DNA from: Bacillus subtilis
GTDB taxonomy: Bacteria > Pseudomonadota > Alphaproteobacteria > Rhizobiales > Rhizobiaceae
Assembly (NCBI GenBank): GCA_021733665.1
Contig: JAHREI010000001.1
Coordinates: 868,001-932,000, forward strand
DNA length: 64,000 bases
Direction of reading: 5' to 3'
Shown here: positions 37,302 to 47,015 of the stretch, one piece after another
Layout of the letters: each line of letters opens with the position of its first letter
Numbering within the stretch: position 1 is the stretch's first letter
Notes under the pieces: model-generated
Told to the model about the DNA's origin: nothing
Databases searched by the model: none
Seen by the model: the letters and a program-made list of their open reading frames with translations, nothing else
Program-made: the position numbers and the translations under genes

Positions 37302-38041
37302 CGACCAGTTTCACTTTTACGAGAATAAGCAACAACGCTGCGCCGGTATAGTGGGCGCATCAGTTCACGATGTAGCTTATGCCGCAAATTGCGTGGCGGT
37401 TTCAATGTGCTTCCGCCAAGGCTCGCGGAAATTTCATCAACGCCACCCGGAATAACAGCCAGCGGGGTGAGGCCCGTGACCCAGTTCATCTGTTCAAATG
37501 TGTCAACCGGACGGTCAAACTGAACGGTAATATCCAGCAGCATCTGCGCGGCTTCTTTGCTGATGAGCTGTCCGATAGTGCCAAGGCCAACCGGACACGG
37601 GCGGATCACCTTTGTGCCTTCGCATTCCATAACAACTGTCCCATGCTCTTTCTCAGGGCGAAACGGCAGGCGAATGAAGCTTTGTTTGCCAAGCACTTTG
37701 CAAGCCGCCGCAAAAGCTGCGGGGAAATCCGGCGTCAGAGCCACATCATCTTCCAGCACGAGTGCGGCATCCAGATTTTGCTCAATGATGGCCTGCCATG
37801 TTTTGCGATGCGACAGGAAGCAGGCAACTTCATTGCGGCTCAGACGAAACGGATAATAAGGTTTGTGCAGGCGCGGCTGGTATACCTGCGCAACCTGTTC
37901 ATCGCTCAATTGCTTTGAATCGACCGCAACAATAATTTCAGCCGGTATCGGAAGCTGCGCCATCAGTTCAGCTACTTGCGCACGGCGCTCAGTTGCGCGT
38001 TCAAGATGAACGATGAAAGCTTTAATCTGCGGGTTTTCCAT
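37298..38041 (-). CDS. Glycosyltransferase family 25 protein
   Basis: 247 residues from the ATG at 38041. The N-terminus FIVHLERATERR is the GT25 pattern for LPS-type transferases (LgtB/Lex2B and Brucella homologues). ACFLSHRKTW, VLEDDVAL (DxD-like EDD) and the later GTIGQLIS fit. It would add a hexose to lipooligosaccharide or a similar glycan. Its stop overlaps the start of deacetylase copy 1 by 4 bases, so the three genes form one unit. Confidence 0.88.
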   Translation of the reverse strand: MENPQIKAFIVHLERATERRAQVAELMAQLPIPAEIIVAVDSKQLSDEQVAQVYQPRLHKPYYPFRLSRNEVACFLSHRKTWQAIIEQNLDAALVLEDDVALTPDFPAAFAAACKVLGKQSFIRLPFRPEKEHGTVVMECEGTKVIRPCPVGLGTIGQLISKEAAQMLLDITVQFDRPVDTFEQMNWVTGLTPLAVIPGGVDEISASLGGSTLKPPRNLRHKLHRELMRPLYRRSVVAYSRKSETGR

Positions 38042-38305
38042 GAATAACCTTTGGCCGGAACGGTTCGTTTTACTGGCTGACTGCAGGCCGGTCACGGCTC
38101 TGTGATCGGATATAGTTGTTTCTATAGCAGCTGAAAGGTCATGCTGGAAACTGTTAAACATTTCGAGGCAAAAATTGATTGTTTATAATATTCCGGTGCG
38201 AAACGGACAGGACAATCACGGCATGCTGACCTTTTCAAAAGGAAAAGCAGAGGAGGGCAAATCTGCTGATCTGTCCGCCTCCGATAATGTATTTTAAAAG
38301 CTGTT

Positions 38306-38653
38306 TTAATTGTAAATTGTTGCGGTAACCGGTCGACGGACATAATTGTTTAATGCCTGACGCAGCAGACTCGAGGCATCTGCATAGGTCGCCGGAAAAT
38401 CCGTCGGCTGATGTTGCATAATATGTGGTATTGCGGCTTTCAGGGATTCCAGTACATGCTCCGGAAGCTTGTCGGAACATTGTGTTAACCGGCGAAAAAT
38501 CACGCTGATACGCACGGTTTTCCCATAAACCGCAACTTGCGGCTCCTGATCGGTCATGTCCCAGTCTTCATAGGCGTGAACAGCTTCATGAAAACCGTTC
38601 AATAAATAAATTGAAGCATGTCCGTTGTGGAGCGGCGGCAGCAAACTTGACAT
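38306..38653 (-). CDS. Conserved-looking small protein of unknown function
   Basis: 115 residues from the ATG at 38653, which follows a strong AAAGGAG site. The reading from 38788 is dropped. It has no signal peptide or membrane helix. The middle contains HEAVHAYEDWDMTDQEP and a strand-rich AVYGKTVRISVIFRRL; it is probably a small cytoplasmic alpha/beta protein. I do not recognise the family. No operon partner is obvious; proC is upstream on the same strand after a terminator. Confidence 0.55.
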   Translation of the reverse strand: MSSLLPPLHNGHASIYLLNGFHEAVHAYEDWDMTDQEPQVAVYGKTVRISVIFRRLTQCSDKLPEHVLESLKAAIPHIMQHQPTDFPATYADASSLLRQALNNYVRRPVTATIYN

Positions 38654-39035
38654 TCCTGTCTCCTTTTTCGGGCTGCTTACTGCGATCAGATCCTTGCATA
38701 GAGCTCGCAGTAATCTTTTAATATTATTTGTATTTCCGTGTATGCCTGCCAGTAGAGGGCAGGAATTGTGAGAACTGTGGTGAGGCAAGTATCGCCTGAA
38801 TATGTGACAGTTCTATAATGCCGGATAATTTTGCCAATGTGTTTGGCAGCATTTTAATTCGTTGGTACAGCCATAAAGATAGAGCTGACGGTATAAGATT
38901 AACCAAAAAACAGTGCGGGTAAATCCCGATTTTATTGTACTTTCGGATAGGGCAGTAGAAAAAGAAATACTTTTCAAAATAAGAACAGGGAGAGGCTGTT
39001 CATCCTCTCCCTGTTTGTTGCAGAGGTAATCTGTT
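38654..39035. other. Intergenic region between the 115-residue gene and proC
   Basis: About 380 bases, mostly A+T rich. It holds the promoter region of the small gene and, at its right end, the proC terminator. No supported gene was found. Confidence 0.5.
38978..39016 (-). terminator. proC terminator
   Basis: AACAGGGAGAGG and CCTCTCCCTGTT form a 12-bp stem with an 8-base loop. On the minus strand it is followed by CTTATTTTG. Confidence 0.8.
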
Positions 39036-39848
39036 TCAGCTCTTACCAAGTTCCACAGAGCGTTTACGGGCGGCTTCAACCGCTTCTGTCAGCAGATTTT
39101 GCAGCCGGTTATCACCCATCAGAACATCAAGTGCGGCAGCTGTGGTGCCATTCGGGCTGGTGACATTGATGCGCAACTGTGACGGCGTATCCGTGCTGGC
39201 TGCTGCCAGCGCACCAGCTCCATAAACGGTTTGCATGGCCAGCATGCCGGCAATATCCTGCGGCAATCCGGCAGTGATACCTGCCTGTGTCAGACATTCG
39301 ATAAAGTGGAAAATATACGCAGGGCCTGAACCAGAAACTGCGGTAACGGCATCCATGAGGCTTTCATCGCTGACCTGTGCAACCTGACCGCTGGTTGCCA
39401 GCAGATCTTCAGTAAAATGCACCATATCCGGCTGCACATTGTTATTGGCAAAAGTAACCATCATGCCTTTGCCAATGGCGGCTGGTGTATTCGGCATGCA
39501 GCGGATGACGGCACTCTGGTTGCCTAAAATCTGCTCAAACAATGCAACAGGTGTCCCTGCGGCAACGCTGAGAAAAGTTGCGGAGGCGGCATAAGGCTTA
39601 TAATCAGGCAAAATATCCTGAATAACCTGCGGCTTCACAGCAATAATAACGAGGCGAGGTGCATCTGAAATCTCTGCGCTGCTTTTGACAGTTGTAACGC
39701 CGAGTTTTGCGGCACGTTCGCGTAAAGTGTCTGCCGGTTCGATAATGGTGACGTCGGAAGGCTGTAATTTTCCGCTGGCGAGCCAACCTTGCAGCATCGC
39801 GTAGCCCATATTTCCGCAGCCGACCAAAACAGTGTTCTTATTCGTCAT
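39036..39848 (-). CDS. proC: Pyrroline-5-carboxylate reductase
   Basis: 270 residues from the ATG at 39848. It has the Rossmann start VLVGCGNMGYAMLQGW, RCMPNTPAAIGKG and AVSGSGPAYIFHFIE, all standard ProC blocks. It makes proline from pyrroline-5-carboxylate using NAD(P)H. The gene is monocistronic by its terminator. The long upstream gap of 485 bases separates it from a divergent hypothetical gene. Confidence 0.96.
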   Translation of the reverse strand: MTNKNTVLVGCGNMGYAMLQGWLASGKLQPSDVTIIEPADTLRERAAKLGVTTVKSSAEISDAPRLVIIAVKPQVIQDILPDYKPYAASATFLSVAAGTPVALFEQILGNQSAVIRCMPNTPAAIGKGMMVTFANNNVQPDMVHFTEDLLATSGQVAQVSDESLMDAVTAVSGSGPAYIFHFIECLTQAGITAGLPQDIAGMLAMQTVYGAGALAAASTDTPSQLRINVTSPNGTTAAALDVLMGDNRLQNLLTEAVEAARKRSVELGKS

Positions 39849-40333
39849 CCTTGCCTCTCCCGCTTGATCATACATTTACGTATGCCGAATATTTTGGTGA
39901 TTTGATTGATAGATAAACCATTCCGCGGGGGGAGGGAAATAGCTGTCCGGTGATAATATTCATCACAGGCTATTGCCTGCTTATGCGAGAGGCGAGAGAC
40001 GTTGATGCCGCTAAAGATCGTAAAAATATGAAATTTATTTCTCTGAGTGGTTGCCAGAGACGTTAAGGTTTTGTTAACCATAGGGCAGAGTGATTTGCAC
40101 CGGTCTCACCGCGCTGCAAAAGCGTAACGGGTATACGTGATTTACATCGTAAAATGCGTTGCTTCTGGCGTATTGCTTATCTGCGAACAGTTTTGAAGAA
40201 TGAATGATCAGTCGGAGAATATCGATTGGTCAGTTTCAAACGAGTCTTTGTTTGAAATTGCGGATTTTTCACAATTTGTCTGCGGCTTATTATGAATTAC
40301 TATGTGAAATAAATTTTAAAACGGGGCGGCATT
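39849..40333. other. Long intergenic region between proC and the 40.3-kb gene
   Basis: 485 bases. It holds CATAC-6-GTATG at 39868-39883 and an 8-bp inverted repeat, TTTCAAAC (40234-40241) with GTTTGAAA (40250-40257). The gap is long for two divergent genes. No coding sequence with a plausible start was found. Confidence 0.5.
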
Positions 40334-40951
40334 ATGGATCGTGATAATAAATTTTCCGGCACATTACCGCTATTGGCCTATGCCCCTCAGGATTTTGGCC
40401 TCAATGCGCAGCGTTCCCGTGCCTATCGTGCACGTGCAGCTATGGGGCGTACTGGTGTGCAGCCTGTGCGCAGCCATGCACAGGCTCCGGCAATGGCCGT
40501 TAAAGCACCAGTTGTAGAGCGCGTAGAGGAAGCTGCTCCTGCTTCAATGTTTAAAAAAATCTGGCAGCGCGTTGCAGAGCGTTTGAAGCCTGCAAAGAAT
40601 ACTGCAGAAAAGCCATCACAGGTTGTTGCTCCCGTTATCGAACAAACTGTTGAACAGCGACTGCCTGTTCGTCGTCCGGTTGCAGCCTCACAGCCTGCGG
40701 CCGTAGAGGACACACAGGTGGAAGTCGCTTCAGCAGCACTTGTAACAGAGGATGTGGTGATTGCTGAAGCCCGTCAGACTGTTTCAAAAACCTATGCTGC
40801 AATGCGCAAGGGTTCGCTCAGTAACGCTGCAGAAGATCAATCCATTCCGCAAGCGCCTGATCTTTCCCATGCACTGGCCGAAATCCGGCAGGCATTGAGC
40901 GAGCATGAAAAACTGGCCAATGCCAGACAAAACGGAAATTCGTCACGCTGA
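40334..40951 (+). CDS. Ala/Val/Gln-rich hypothetical protein
   Basis: 205 residues with no signal peptide or membrane helix. The N-terminal part (FSGTLPLLAYAPQDFG) is the least repetitive; the middle is a Pro/Ala/Val/Gln-rich linker with FKKIWQRVAERLK as a likely amphipathic helix near residue 75. The C-terminal SHALAEIRQALSEHEKL looks like a coiled coil. The composition suggests a partly disordered protein. No family is recognised. Codon use looks like its neighbours, supporting a real gene. Confidence 0.55.
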   Translation: MDRDNKFSGTLPLLAYAPQDFGLNAQRSRAYRARAAMGRTGVQPVRSHAQAPAMAVKAPVVERVEEAAPASMFKKIWQRVAERLKPAKNTAEKPSQVVAPVIEQTVEQRLPVRRPVAASQPAAVEDTQVEVASAALVTEDVVIAEARQTVSKTYAAMRKGSLSNAAEDQSIPQAPDLSHALAEIRQALSEHEKLANARQNGNSSR

Positions 40952-41089
40952 TGCCGTTATTCAGATAGCGGAACCGTTTTTTGATTGTCATCATCCCTCA
41001 GGCAGATTATGCGAAGGCAGGATGTAAGCACGGCTTGTAATCTCAGGTCTCAGCGCTTGCATTAATTTTTGGTCTGACGGAGTTGTGAG

Positions 41090-42007
41090 ATGACGACTGA
41101 AGCGAGCGGCGCAAAAGTAATCGACGGTAAATTACTGGCGGAAGATGTGGTGGCAGCGGTTAAAACCGCAACTAGCGAATTGGTATCCGCCACCGGCGTG
41201 CAGCCAGGGATTGCCGTGGTTATTGTCGGGGAAGATCCGGCCAGTCAGGTCTATGTCGCTTCCAAAGGTCGTAAAGCCCGTGAGTGCGGCTTTCACTCGG
41301 TTCAGCACACATTGACTGAAGATACATCCGAAGCGGATTTGCTGGCTGTTATCGATGGCCTCAATAATGATCCTGCTATTCACGGTATTCTCGTGCAGTT
41401 GCCGTTGCCAAAACATGTCGATGAAGGCCGCGTTATTCAGACTATCGCGCCGGACAAAGATGTGGACGGTTTCCATTATATCAATGTGGGCAAGCTCGGT
41501 ACCGGTGCGGTGGACAGTGCTTTTGTGCCATGCACACCAGCTGGCAGCATGATTATGATTGAACGTCAGCTTGGCCGCGATCTGTCCGGTCTGAACGCTG
41601 TTGTAATCGGTCGCTCCAATATTGTTGGTAAACCGATGGCCAATCTGTTGCTTGCAGCCAATGCGACTGTCACTGTTGCCCATAGCCGTACTAAAGATTT
41701 GCCGGCATTGGCACGTACCGCTGACATTTTGGTGGCCGCGGTTGGTCGACCACAAATGGTGAAAGGCGACTGGATCAAACCGGGCGCGACAGTGATTGAT
41801 GTGGGTATCAATCGCATTGATGCACCGGAAAAAGGCGAAGGTAAAACCCGTCTGGTCGGCGATGTGGATTATGAAGAAGCTGCAAAAGTGGCCGGTGCGA
41901 TTACGCCGGTTCCGGGTGGTGTCGGCCCAATGACTATTGCCATGTTGATGGCTAATACGCTGGTCGCTGCTTGCCGTGCTGCCGGTGCGAAAGCACCAAA
42001 ATTCTGA
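41090..42007 (+). CDS. folD: Methylenetetrahydrofolate dehydrogenase/cyclohydrolase
   Basis: 305 residues. [17 protein letters not shown] holds the catalytic lysine, and [27 protein letters not shown] and [17 protein letters not shown] are family signatures; the C-terminus has [16 protein letters not shown]. The bifunctional enzyme makes 10-formyl-THF from methylene-THF with NADP. The final codons (AKAPKF-stop) are the first copy of a 27-base tandem repeat that continues past the stop. Confidence 0.97.
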   Translation: MTTEASGAKVIDGKLLAEDVVAAVKTATSELVSATGVQPGIAVVIVGEDPASQVYVASKGRKARECGFHSVQHTLTEDTSEADLLAVIDGLNNDPAIHGILVQLPLPKHVDEGRVIQTIAPDKDVDGFHYINVGKLGTGAVDSAFVPCTPAGSMIMIERQLGRDLSGLNAVVIGRSNIVGKPMANLLLAANATVTVAHSRTKDLPALARTADILVAAVGRPQMVKGDWIKPGATVIDVGINRIDAPEKGEGKTRLVGDVDYEEAAKVAGAITPVPGGVGPMTIAMLMANTLVAACRAAGAKAPKF

Positions 42008-42061
42008 TATTATGTGAAAGCACCAAAATTCTGAATTTGGGCGAAAGCACAAAAATTCTGA
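41987..42061 (+). repeat. Three tandem 27-base repeats at the 3' end of folD
   Basis: Copies of GCGAAAGCACCAAAATTCTG begin at 41987, 42014 and 42041, an exact 27-base period over a 21-base conserved core plus 6-base spacer. Copy 1 encodes AKAPKF and the stop; copies 2 and 3 are downstream and each repeats a TGA. Confidence 0.9.
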
Positions 42062-42079
42062 TTAGTCACATGACTGAAG

Positions 42080-42107
42080 CGGGCGTAGCAAAATATTGTT
42101 GCGCCCG
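42080..42107 (+). repeat. Palindrome before the GNAT gene
   Basis: CGGGCG and CGCCCG enclose TAGCAAAATATTGTTG, whose core CAAAATATTG is itself near-symmetric. There is no T-run, so it may be an mRNA hairpin or protein site rather than a terminator. Confidence 0.45.
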
Positions 42108-42112
42108 TAATC

Positions 42113-42565
42113 ATGAGGAGCAGCGGGAATGCTGAAAATTTGCCTTTCACCCCGCTTCGTGATGATTACCCCGCTTTGCTCAATGAGAGCTTGGCACAAG
42201 GGCAGCGCATGCTGCAACGCCTGCATGATAACTGGGAAAGTGGCGCGAACAGGTTTGATCAGAATGGCGAAATCTTGATTGCCGGATTTATCAATGGTGA
42301 GCTGGCTGGGGTGTGCGGACGTAATATTGACCCCTATGGTGCTGATGCGGGGCAGGGACGCGTACGCCATCTTTATGTGGCGCAGCGTTTTCGCAGGAAC
42401 GGTGTTGGTTCTGCGCTTGTCCGCTCTGTCATGGATGGCGCCTCAGAGTATTTTTCCTGCCTGAACACTAATGCACCGGAAAGTGCGTTCCTGTTTTATC
42501 AGGAGCTTGGTTTCGTGCGGGTCACAGATAATGCGACTGTGACCCATTGTTATCGCTTCGGTTAA
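42113..42565 (+). CDS. GNAT-family N-acetyltransferase
   Basis: 150 residues from the ATG at 42113; an in-frame stop at 42086 excludes a longer protein. The acetyl-CoA loop RHLYVAQRFRRNGVGSALV is clear (QRFRRNGVG), followed by FLFYQELGFVRV as the C-terminal strand. The substrate is unknown. It ends next to the convergent edd gene, with stop codons directly adjacent. Confidence 0.85.
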   Translation: MRSSGNAENLPFTPLRDDYPALLNESLAQGQRMLQRLHDNWESGANRFDQNGEILIAGFINGELAGVCGRNIDPYGADAGQGRVRHLYVAQRFRRNGVGSALVRSVMDGASEYFSCLNTNAPESAFLFYQELGFVRVTDNATVTHCYRFG

Positions 42566-44380
42566 TCAGAAAACGGATGCGCCCTGATCCGCATGACCGG
42601 CGATGTGCCGGAAGGCGGTGAACAATTCACGTCCCATGCCAAATTGATTATGGCTGAGATCAGGTGTCTGAATGGTGCGGGATTGCAGTTCTGCGTCATT
42701 TACTAACACAGTCAATGTGCCTTGCGCCGCATCAAGGCGAATGATGTCGCCTTCCTGAATTTTCGCAATCATGCCGTTGTCCAGCGCTTCCGGCGTGACA
42801 TGAATGGCAGAAGGTACTTTACCCGATGCACCGGAAAGGCGGCCATCGGTCACCAGCGCTACGCGTTGCCCGCGATCCTGCAAAATGCCGAGCACAGTCA
42901 TTAGCTTGTGTAGTTCCGGCATGCCATTGGCCTTCGGGCCTTGATAGCGGACAACAGCAATGAAATCGCCTTCGAGCTTGCCTGCCTTGAAAGCATCCTG
43001 CATTTCCGCCTGATCATGGAAGATTTTTGCCGGTGCTTCAATCACATGGCGATCCGGCTTGACGGCAGACACTTTGATGATCGCACTGCCGATATTACCG
43101 CTAAGCACTTTGATGCCACCATCAGGTTGGAAAGGTGTTTCAGCTTTTGCCAGAACTTTGGCATCTGCGCTTATTTCAGGTGCAGGAGTACGGGTAATTG
43201 TGCCGTCTGCATTGAGCGCCGGTTCAATGGTATAATCGCGTAAGGTCTCACCCCAGACAGTGCGCACATCTTCATGGAGCAGTCCGGCATCCAGCAATTC
43301 GCGGATCAGATAGCCCATGCCGCCTGCGGCGTGGAAATGGTTCACATCGGCCAGCCCGTTCGGATAAACGCGGGCAAGCAGCGGCACTTCAGCGGAAATA
43401 TCGGAAATATCCTGCCATGTCAGCTTGATACCTGCCGCTGCCGCCATAGCAATGAGGTGAATTGTGTGATTGGTCGAGCCACCGGTCGCATTCAGGCCGA
43501 CAACACCATTGACGAAAGAGCGCTCATCCAGCATTGCGCCGACCGGCGTATAATCATTGCCGCAGGCGGTGATCTGCAAAGCGCGCTTGGCGGCTTCCTT
43601 CGTCATCGCATCGCGCAATGGCGTATTCGGATTGATGAAGGATGAACCCGGAATATGTAGTCCCATGATTTCCATCAGCATCTGATTGGAATTAGCTGTA
43701 CCATAGAAAGTGCAGGTGCCTGGGCCGTGATAGGATTTGGACTCGGATTCCAAAAGCTCTGCGCGACCGACTTTACCTTCGGCATAGAGCTGTCGGATGC
43801 GGGCTTTCTCATCATTTGGCAGACCGGATGTCATTGGCCCCGCCGGAATAAAAATCGCCGGAAGATGGCCAAAGGTAAGGGCACCGATTACCAGTCCCGG
43901 AACAATCTTGTCGCAAACACCGAGATAAACAGTTGCATCAAACATATCATGGGACAGGCCGACGGCGGTCGCCATGGCAATCACATCGCGTGAAAACAGC
44001 GACAGTTCCATGCCCGCAAAACCTTGGGTCACACCATCACACATTGCCGGTACGCCACCGGCAACCTGTGCAACACCGCCTGCTTCGCGCGCTGCTTGTT
44101 TAATCAGTTGCGGAAAAGTTTCAAACGGCTGGTGGGCAGAAAGCATATCATTATAGGCGGTGATAATGCCGATATTGAGTAGTTCATCACCAGCGAGCCC
44201 CGCTTTATCGGATGGGCCGCAGGCAGCAAAACCATGAGCAAGATTGGCGCAGCCCAGCGCAGAGCGCATTGGCTTGCGACTGGCAGCTGCATTGATCCGT
44301 GCCAGATAGGCCTCGCGGGTCGGGCGCGAACGCTCGATAATCCGGTTGGTAATGGCCTGCAGGGTGTGGTTCACGGTCAT
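42566..44380 (-). CDS. edd: 6-phosphogluconate dehydratase
   Basis: 604 residues from the ATG at 44380 (GGGAGA upstream). It is an IlvD/Edd-family 4Fe-4S enzyme: [27 protein letters not shown] (key GTCTFYG), and [15 protein letters not shown] at the C-terminal part. It converts 6-phosphogluconate to KDPG in the Entner-Doudoroff pathway. The aldolase gene eda is not in this window. It follows pgl after a hairpin, with an operator-like palindrome in between. Confidence 0.96.
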   Translation of the reverse strand: MTVNHTLQAITNRIIERSRPTREAYLARINAAASRKPMRSALGCANLAHGFAACGPSDKAGLAGDELLNIGIITAYNDMLSAHQPFETFPQLIKQAAREAGGVAQVAGGVPAMCDGVTQGFAGMELSLFSRDVIAMATAVGLSHDMFDATVYLGVCDKIVPGLVIGALTFGHLPAIFIPAGPMTSGLPNDEKARIRQLYAEGKVGRAELLESESKSYHGPGTCTFYGTANSNQMLMEIMGLHIPGSSFINPNTPLRDAMTKEAAKRALQITACGNDYTPVGAMLDERSFVNGVVGLNATGGSTNHTIHLIAMAAAAGIKLTWQDISDISAEVPLLARVYPNGLADVNHFHAAGGMGYLIRELLDAGLLHEDVRTVWGETLRDYTIEPALNADGTITRTPAPEISADAKVLAKAETPFQPDGGIKVLSGNIGSAIIKVSAVKPDRHVIEAPAKIFHDQAEMQDAFKAGKLEGDFIAVVRYQGPKANGMPELHKLMTVLGILQDRGQRVALVTDGRLSGASGKVPSAIHVTPEALDNGMIAKIQEGDIIRLDAAQGTLTVLVNDAELQSRTIQTPDLSHNQFGMGRELFTAFRHIAGHADQGASVF

Positions 44381-44420
44381 CTCAGTCTCCCATGGCTGCA
44401 AATGCAGCGCATATCATGTA

Positions 44421-44439
44421 TCTTTAAACCGATTTAATA
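44421..44439. promoter_or_regulatory. Operator-like palindrome upstream of edd
   Basis: TTTAAACCGATTTAAT at 44423-44438, a near-perfect inverted repeat with a central CG. It differs by one base in 14 from the palindrome upstream of zwf (47056-47073). A LacI-type regulator is the usual owner of such sites. Confidence 0.6.
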
Positions 44440-44523
44440 TACGGAAAAATACTCTAGCGAAAGAGTGGAAAACAGCTGATGCGTCTATAGAGCGCAGAGA
44501 TTGTAAAGCCGGATAAAATATTG

Positions 44524-44560
44524 TTCTGCCTTGGTGTTTTATAACAGAGCCAAGGCAGAA
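44524..44560 (-). terminator. Hairpin after pgl
   Basis: TTCTGCCTTGG and CCAAGGCAGAA form an 11-bp stem with a 15-base loop. On the minus strand it is followed by CAATATTTTA, so partial termination between pgl and edd is likely. Confidence 0.6.
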
Positions 44561-44574
44561 AATGCGCAATGAAA

Positions 44575-45300
44575 TTATGGTGCCCAGTACAGCTGCACTG
44601 GTTGTTTTGCATAAGCAAAAATGGCACGTACCGGCATCAGATTGATGTCTTCTTCATTGAAATCACTGGCCAGCGCTTCTTCGAGCACAGCGAGTTTTTT
44701 CTCGCCTTCAATATGCAGTATCAGCAGATCAGCATTGGTGAGAACCGGCAGGGTTAGTGTCAGGCGTGGTTCACCGGCGCCCTCAGCCTGCATCGGCACA
44801 ACAACCGCACGTGTTTGCGGGTCGAGTGCCTGATCCAGCCTGCTGCCGCCACGGAAGAATGAAGCCGTATGACCATCATTGCCCATGCCCAGCACAACCA
44901 CATCAAAAGGTTTTGGCAGGGCATCAATGCGATTTGCTGCTGTGACAGCGGCAACGCTTGCGGTTTGCGCAGGGCCATAGAGGCTGACAAATTGCGCATT
45001 GGCTGCTTTGTTTTGCAGCAGATGATCGCGCGCCAGCTTTTCATTGGAGCGCTCATTATCCGGCGCTACAAAACGTTCATCAACGAGAGTGATCGTAACC
45101 TGTTTCCATGCCACATCCTGCATGGAAAGCGCCTCAAACAATTGTACCGGCGTGGTGCCGCCGGATACAGCAAGCACGGCATGTCCTTTGGCCGTGACTG
45201 CTTTATTCAGTTGATCCGCGATTGTTCCGGCTAATTGCAGTACCAAAGCGGATGGCTCTGCAAAATCATGCCTTTCAATATTGGTTATGTCAGTCTCCAT
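44575..45300 (-). CDS. pgl: 6-phosphogluconolactonase
   Basis: 241 residues from the ATG at 45300 (AGGAA upstream). The family blocks are AVSGGTTPVQLF, TLVDERFV and VVLGMGNDGHTASFF; these bind the phosphate and carry the catalytic region. It hydrolyses 6-phosphogluconolactone, the step between Zwf and Edd. It starts 125 bases after zwf ends. Confidence 0.95.
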   Translation of the reverse strand: METDITNIERHDFAEPSALVLQLAGTIADQLNKAVTAKGHAVLAVSGGTTPVQLFEALSMQDVAWKQVTITLVDERFVAPDNERSNEKLARDHLLQNKAANAQFVSLYGPAQTASVAAVTAANRIDALPKPFDVVVLGMGNDGHTASFFRGGSRLDQALDPQTRAVVVPMQAEGAGEPRLTLTLPVLTNADLLILHIEGEKKLAVLEEALASDFNEEDINLMPVRAIFAYAKQPVQLYWAP

Positions 45301-45425
45301 CAATGTTCCTGCGCTTGAGCGCTGTTATGAGCGCACTGCACAGGTCTTTATATCTTTTCACAGAATACCATATCAGATAGGTATTCTTGCCATGCCTTTT
45401 GAGGGGTGTTCAAACCTTTGTTTTG

Positions 45426-46901
45426 TCAGAGACTGTCATGCCATGTGCGGCCGTCGCGCTCGATCAGAGCGATAGAACCGGAAGGCCCCCATGTGCCGGA
45501 GGTATAGCCCTGAACTTTCTGTTCATTACTTTCCCAGCCCTCAAGGATCGGATCAACCCAGCGCCATGCGGCTTCCACTTCATCGCGGCGCATAAACAGG
45601 GTCTGATTACCGCGCACGACATCCATAATCAGGCGCTCATAGGCATCCGGATTACGCTCATCAAACGAAGCGGCAAAGCTCATATCCAGCGGAATCTGGC
45701 GCAGACGCATGCCGCCCGGACCCGGATCTTTGATCATGATCCATTGCTTCACACCTTCATCCGGTTGCAGGCGGATCACCAGCTGATTGGCTGTAATGTG
45801 ACCGGCACTGCTCTCAAAAATTGAGTGGGGAATAGGTTTGAATGTCACCACAATTTCTGAAACACGCTCGGCAAGCCTTTTGCCGGTGCGTAGGTAGAAA
45901 GGTACATTTGCCCAGCGCCAGTTGCCGATTTCGGCTTTCAGAGCGACAAAAGTTTCTGTGTTGCTGGTATTGCTTTCCAGATCATCGAGATAGGATTTCA
46001 CAGGGCCGCCCGCAGAGGCGCCGGCACGATATTGGCCGCGCACAGTATTTTCCTGCACATTGTCTGCGGTGATCGGGACGAGCGAGCGCAAGACTTTGAC
46101 CTTTTCATCATGAACAGCATCGGCTTCCAGTGATGCCGGAGGTTCCATCGCCACCAAGCAGAGCAATTGCAGCATATGGTTTTGCACCATATCGCGCAGC
46201 GCACCGGCGGTGTCGTAATAGCCTGCACGACCTTCAAGGCCGACAGATTCCGCAACTGTAATCTGCACATGATCAATATGTGCGGAGTTCCACAGCGGTT
46301 CATATAGCGCATTGGCAAAGCGCAGAGCCATCAGGTTCTGCACGGTTTCTTTGCCGAGATAATGGTCGATGCGGAAAATTTGGTCTTCGCGGAAAACGCT
46401 GCCGATTGTGTCATTGAGAATTTGTGCGGAAGCCAGATCGCGGCCGATCGGTTTTTCAACGACAATGCGGGTCTGATCGGTAATCAGGTCATTGCTTTTC
46501 AGTTGCTTGGCAATATCACCGAACAGGCTCGGGCTGACGGCCAGATAGAAGGCACGAATATCAGCGGGCTTGTTTTTGATCAGCTTTTTGAGTTCCGGCC
46601 AGCCTTGATCAGACTTAGCATCAATTGCGACATAGGAAATGCGCTGCAAAAACTGTTCGATCTGCTCTTCGTCAATTTCGTCTTTTTTGACGTGTTCATG
46701 AATCGCATTGCGGGCAAAGGTTTTATAGTCGTCGACGCTCATTTCACTACGCGATGCACCGATAATGCGGGTCGGATCGCTAAATTGTCCGGCACGCTGA
46801 CGCTGGTAAAGGGCAGGGATCAGTTTGCGCTCGGCAAGGTCGCCCGAGCCGCCGAAAACGATGCAGTCAAAGGGCTCTACCGGAATTGTCTGGCTGGTCA
46901 T
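45426..46901 (-). CDS. zwf: Glucose-6-phosphate 1-dehydrogenase
   Basis: 491 residues. The nucleotide loop is VFGGSGDLAERKLIPALY (canonical GASGDL appears here as GGSGDL), and the active-site block is RIDHYLGKETVQNLMALRFAN, given here as RIDHYLGKE. It oxidises glucose-6-phosphate with NADP+, feeding the Entner-Doudoroff and pentose phosphate routes. It is the first gene of zwf-pgl-edd. A TATAAT -10 box lies at 47021-47016 (minus strand) and the palindrome sits upstream of it. Confidence 0.96.
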   Translation of the reverse strand: MTSQTIPVEPFDCIVFGGSGDLAERKLIPALYQRQRAGQFSDPTRIIGASRSEMSVDDYKTFARNAIHEHVKKDEIDEEQIEQFLQRISYVAIDAKSDQGWPELKKLIKNKPADIRAFYLAVSPSLFGDIAKQLKSNDLITDQTRIVVEKPIGRDLASAQILNDTIGSVFREDQIFRIDHYLGKETVQNLMALRFANALYEPLWNSAHIDHVQITVAESVGLEGRAGYYDTAGALRDMVQNHMLQLLCLVAMEPPASLEADAVHDEKVKVLRSLVPITADNVQENTVRGQYRAGASAGGPVKSYLDDLESNTSNTETFVALKAEIGNWRWANVPFYLRTGKRLAERVSEIVVTFKPIPHSIFESSAGHITANQLVIRLQPDEGVKQWIMIKDPGPGGMRLRQIPLDMSFAASFDERNPDAYERLIMDVVRGNQTLFMRRDEVEAAWRWVDPILEGWESNEQKVQGYTSGTWGPSGSIALIERDGRTWHDSL

Positions 46902-47015
46902 GAACCTGTCTCTTTATTCGCTTGTGTCTGGTCGCCTGCGAGGGCGTATTCAGGATATGGAGAGAAAGTGGTGGGATTGGGTCGGAGCGTGGTTTTCAAC
47001 GAAGCAGTGATTTGC

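Noticed and set aside
41132-42052. 306-codon minus-strand frame opposite folD
   Set aside because: It lies on the antisense of a clear folD, has no domain and a His/Cys-rich composition typical of shadow frames.
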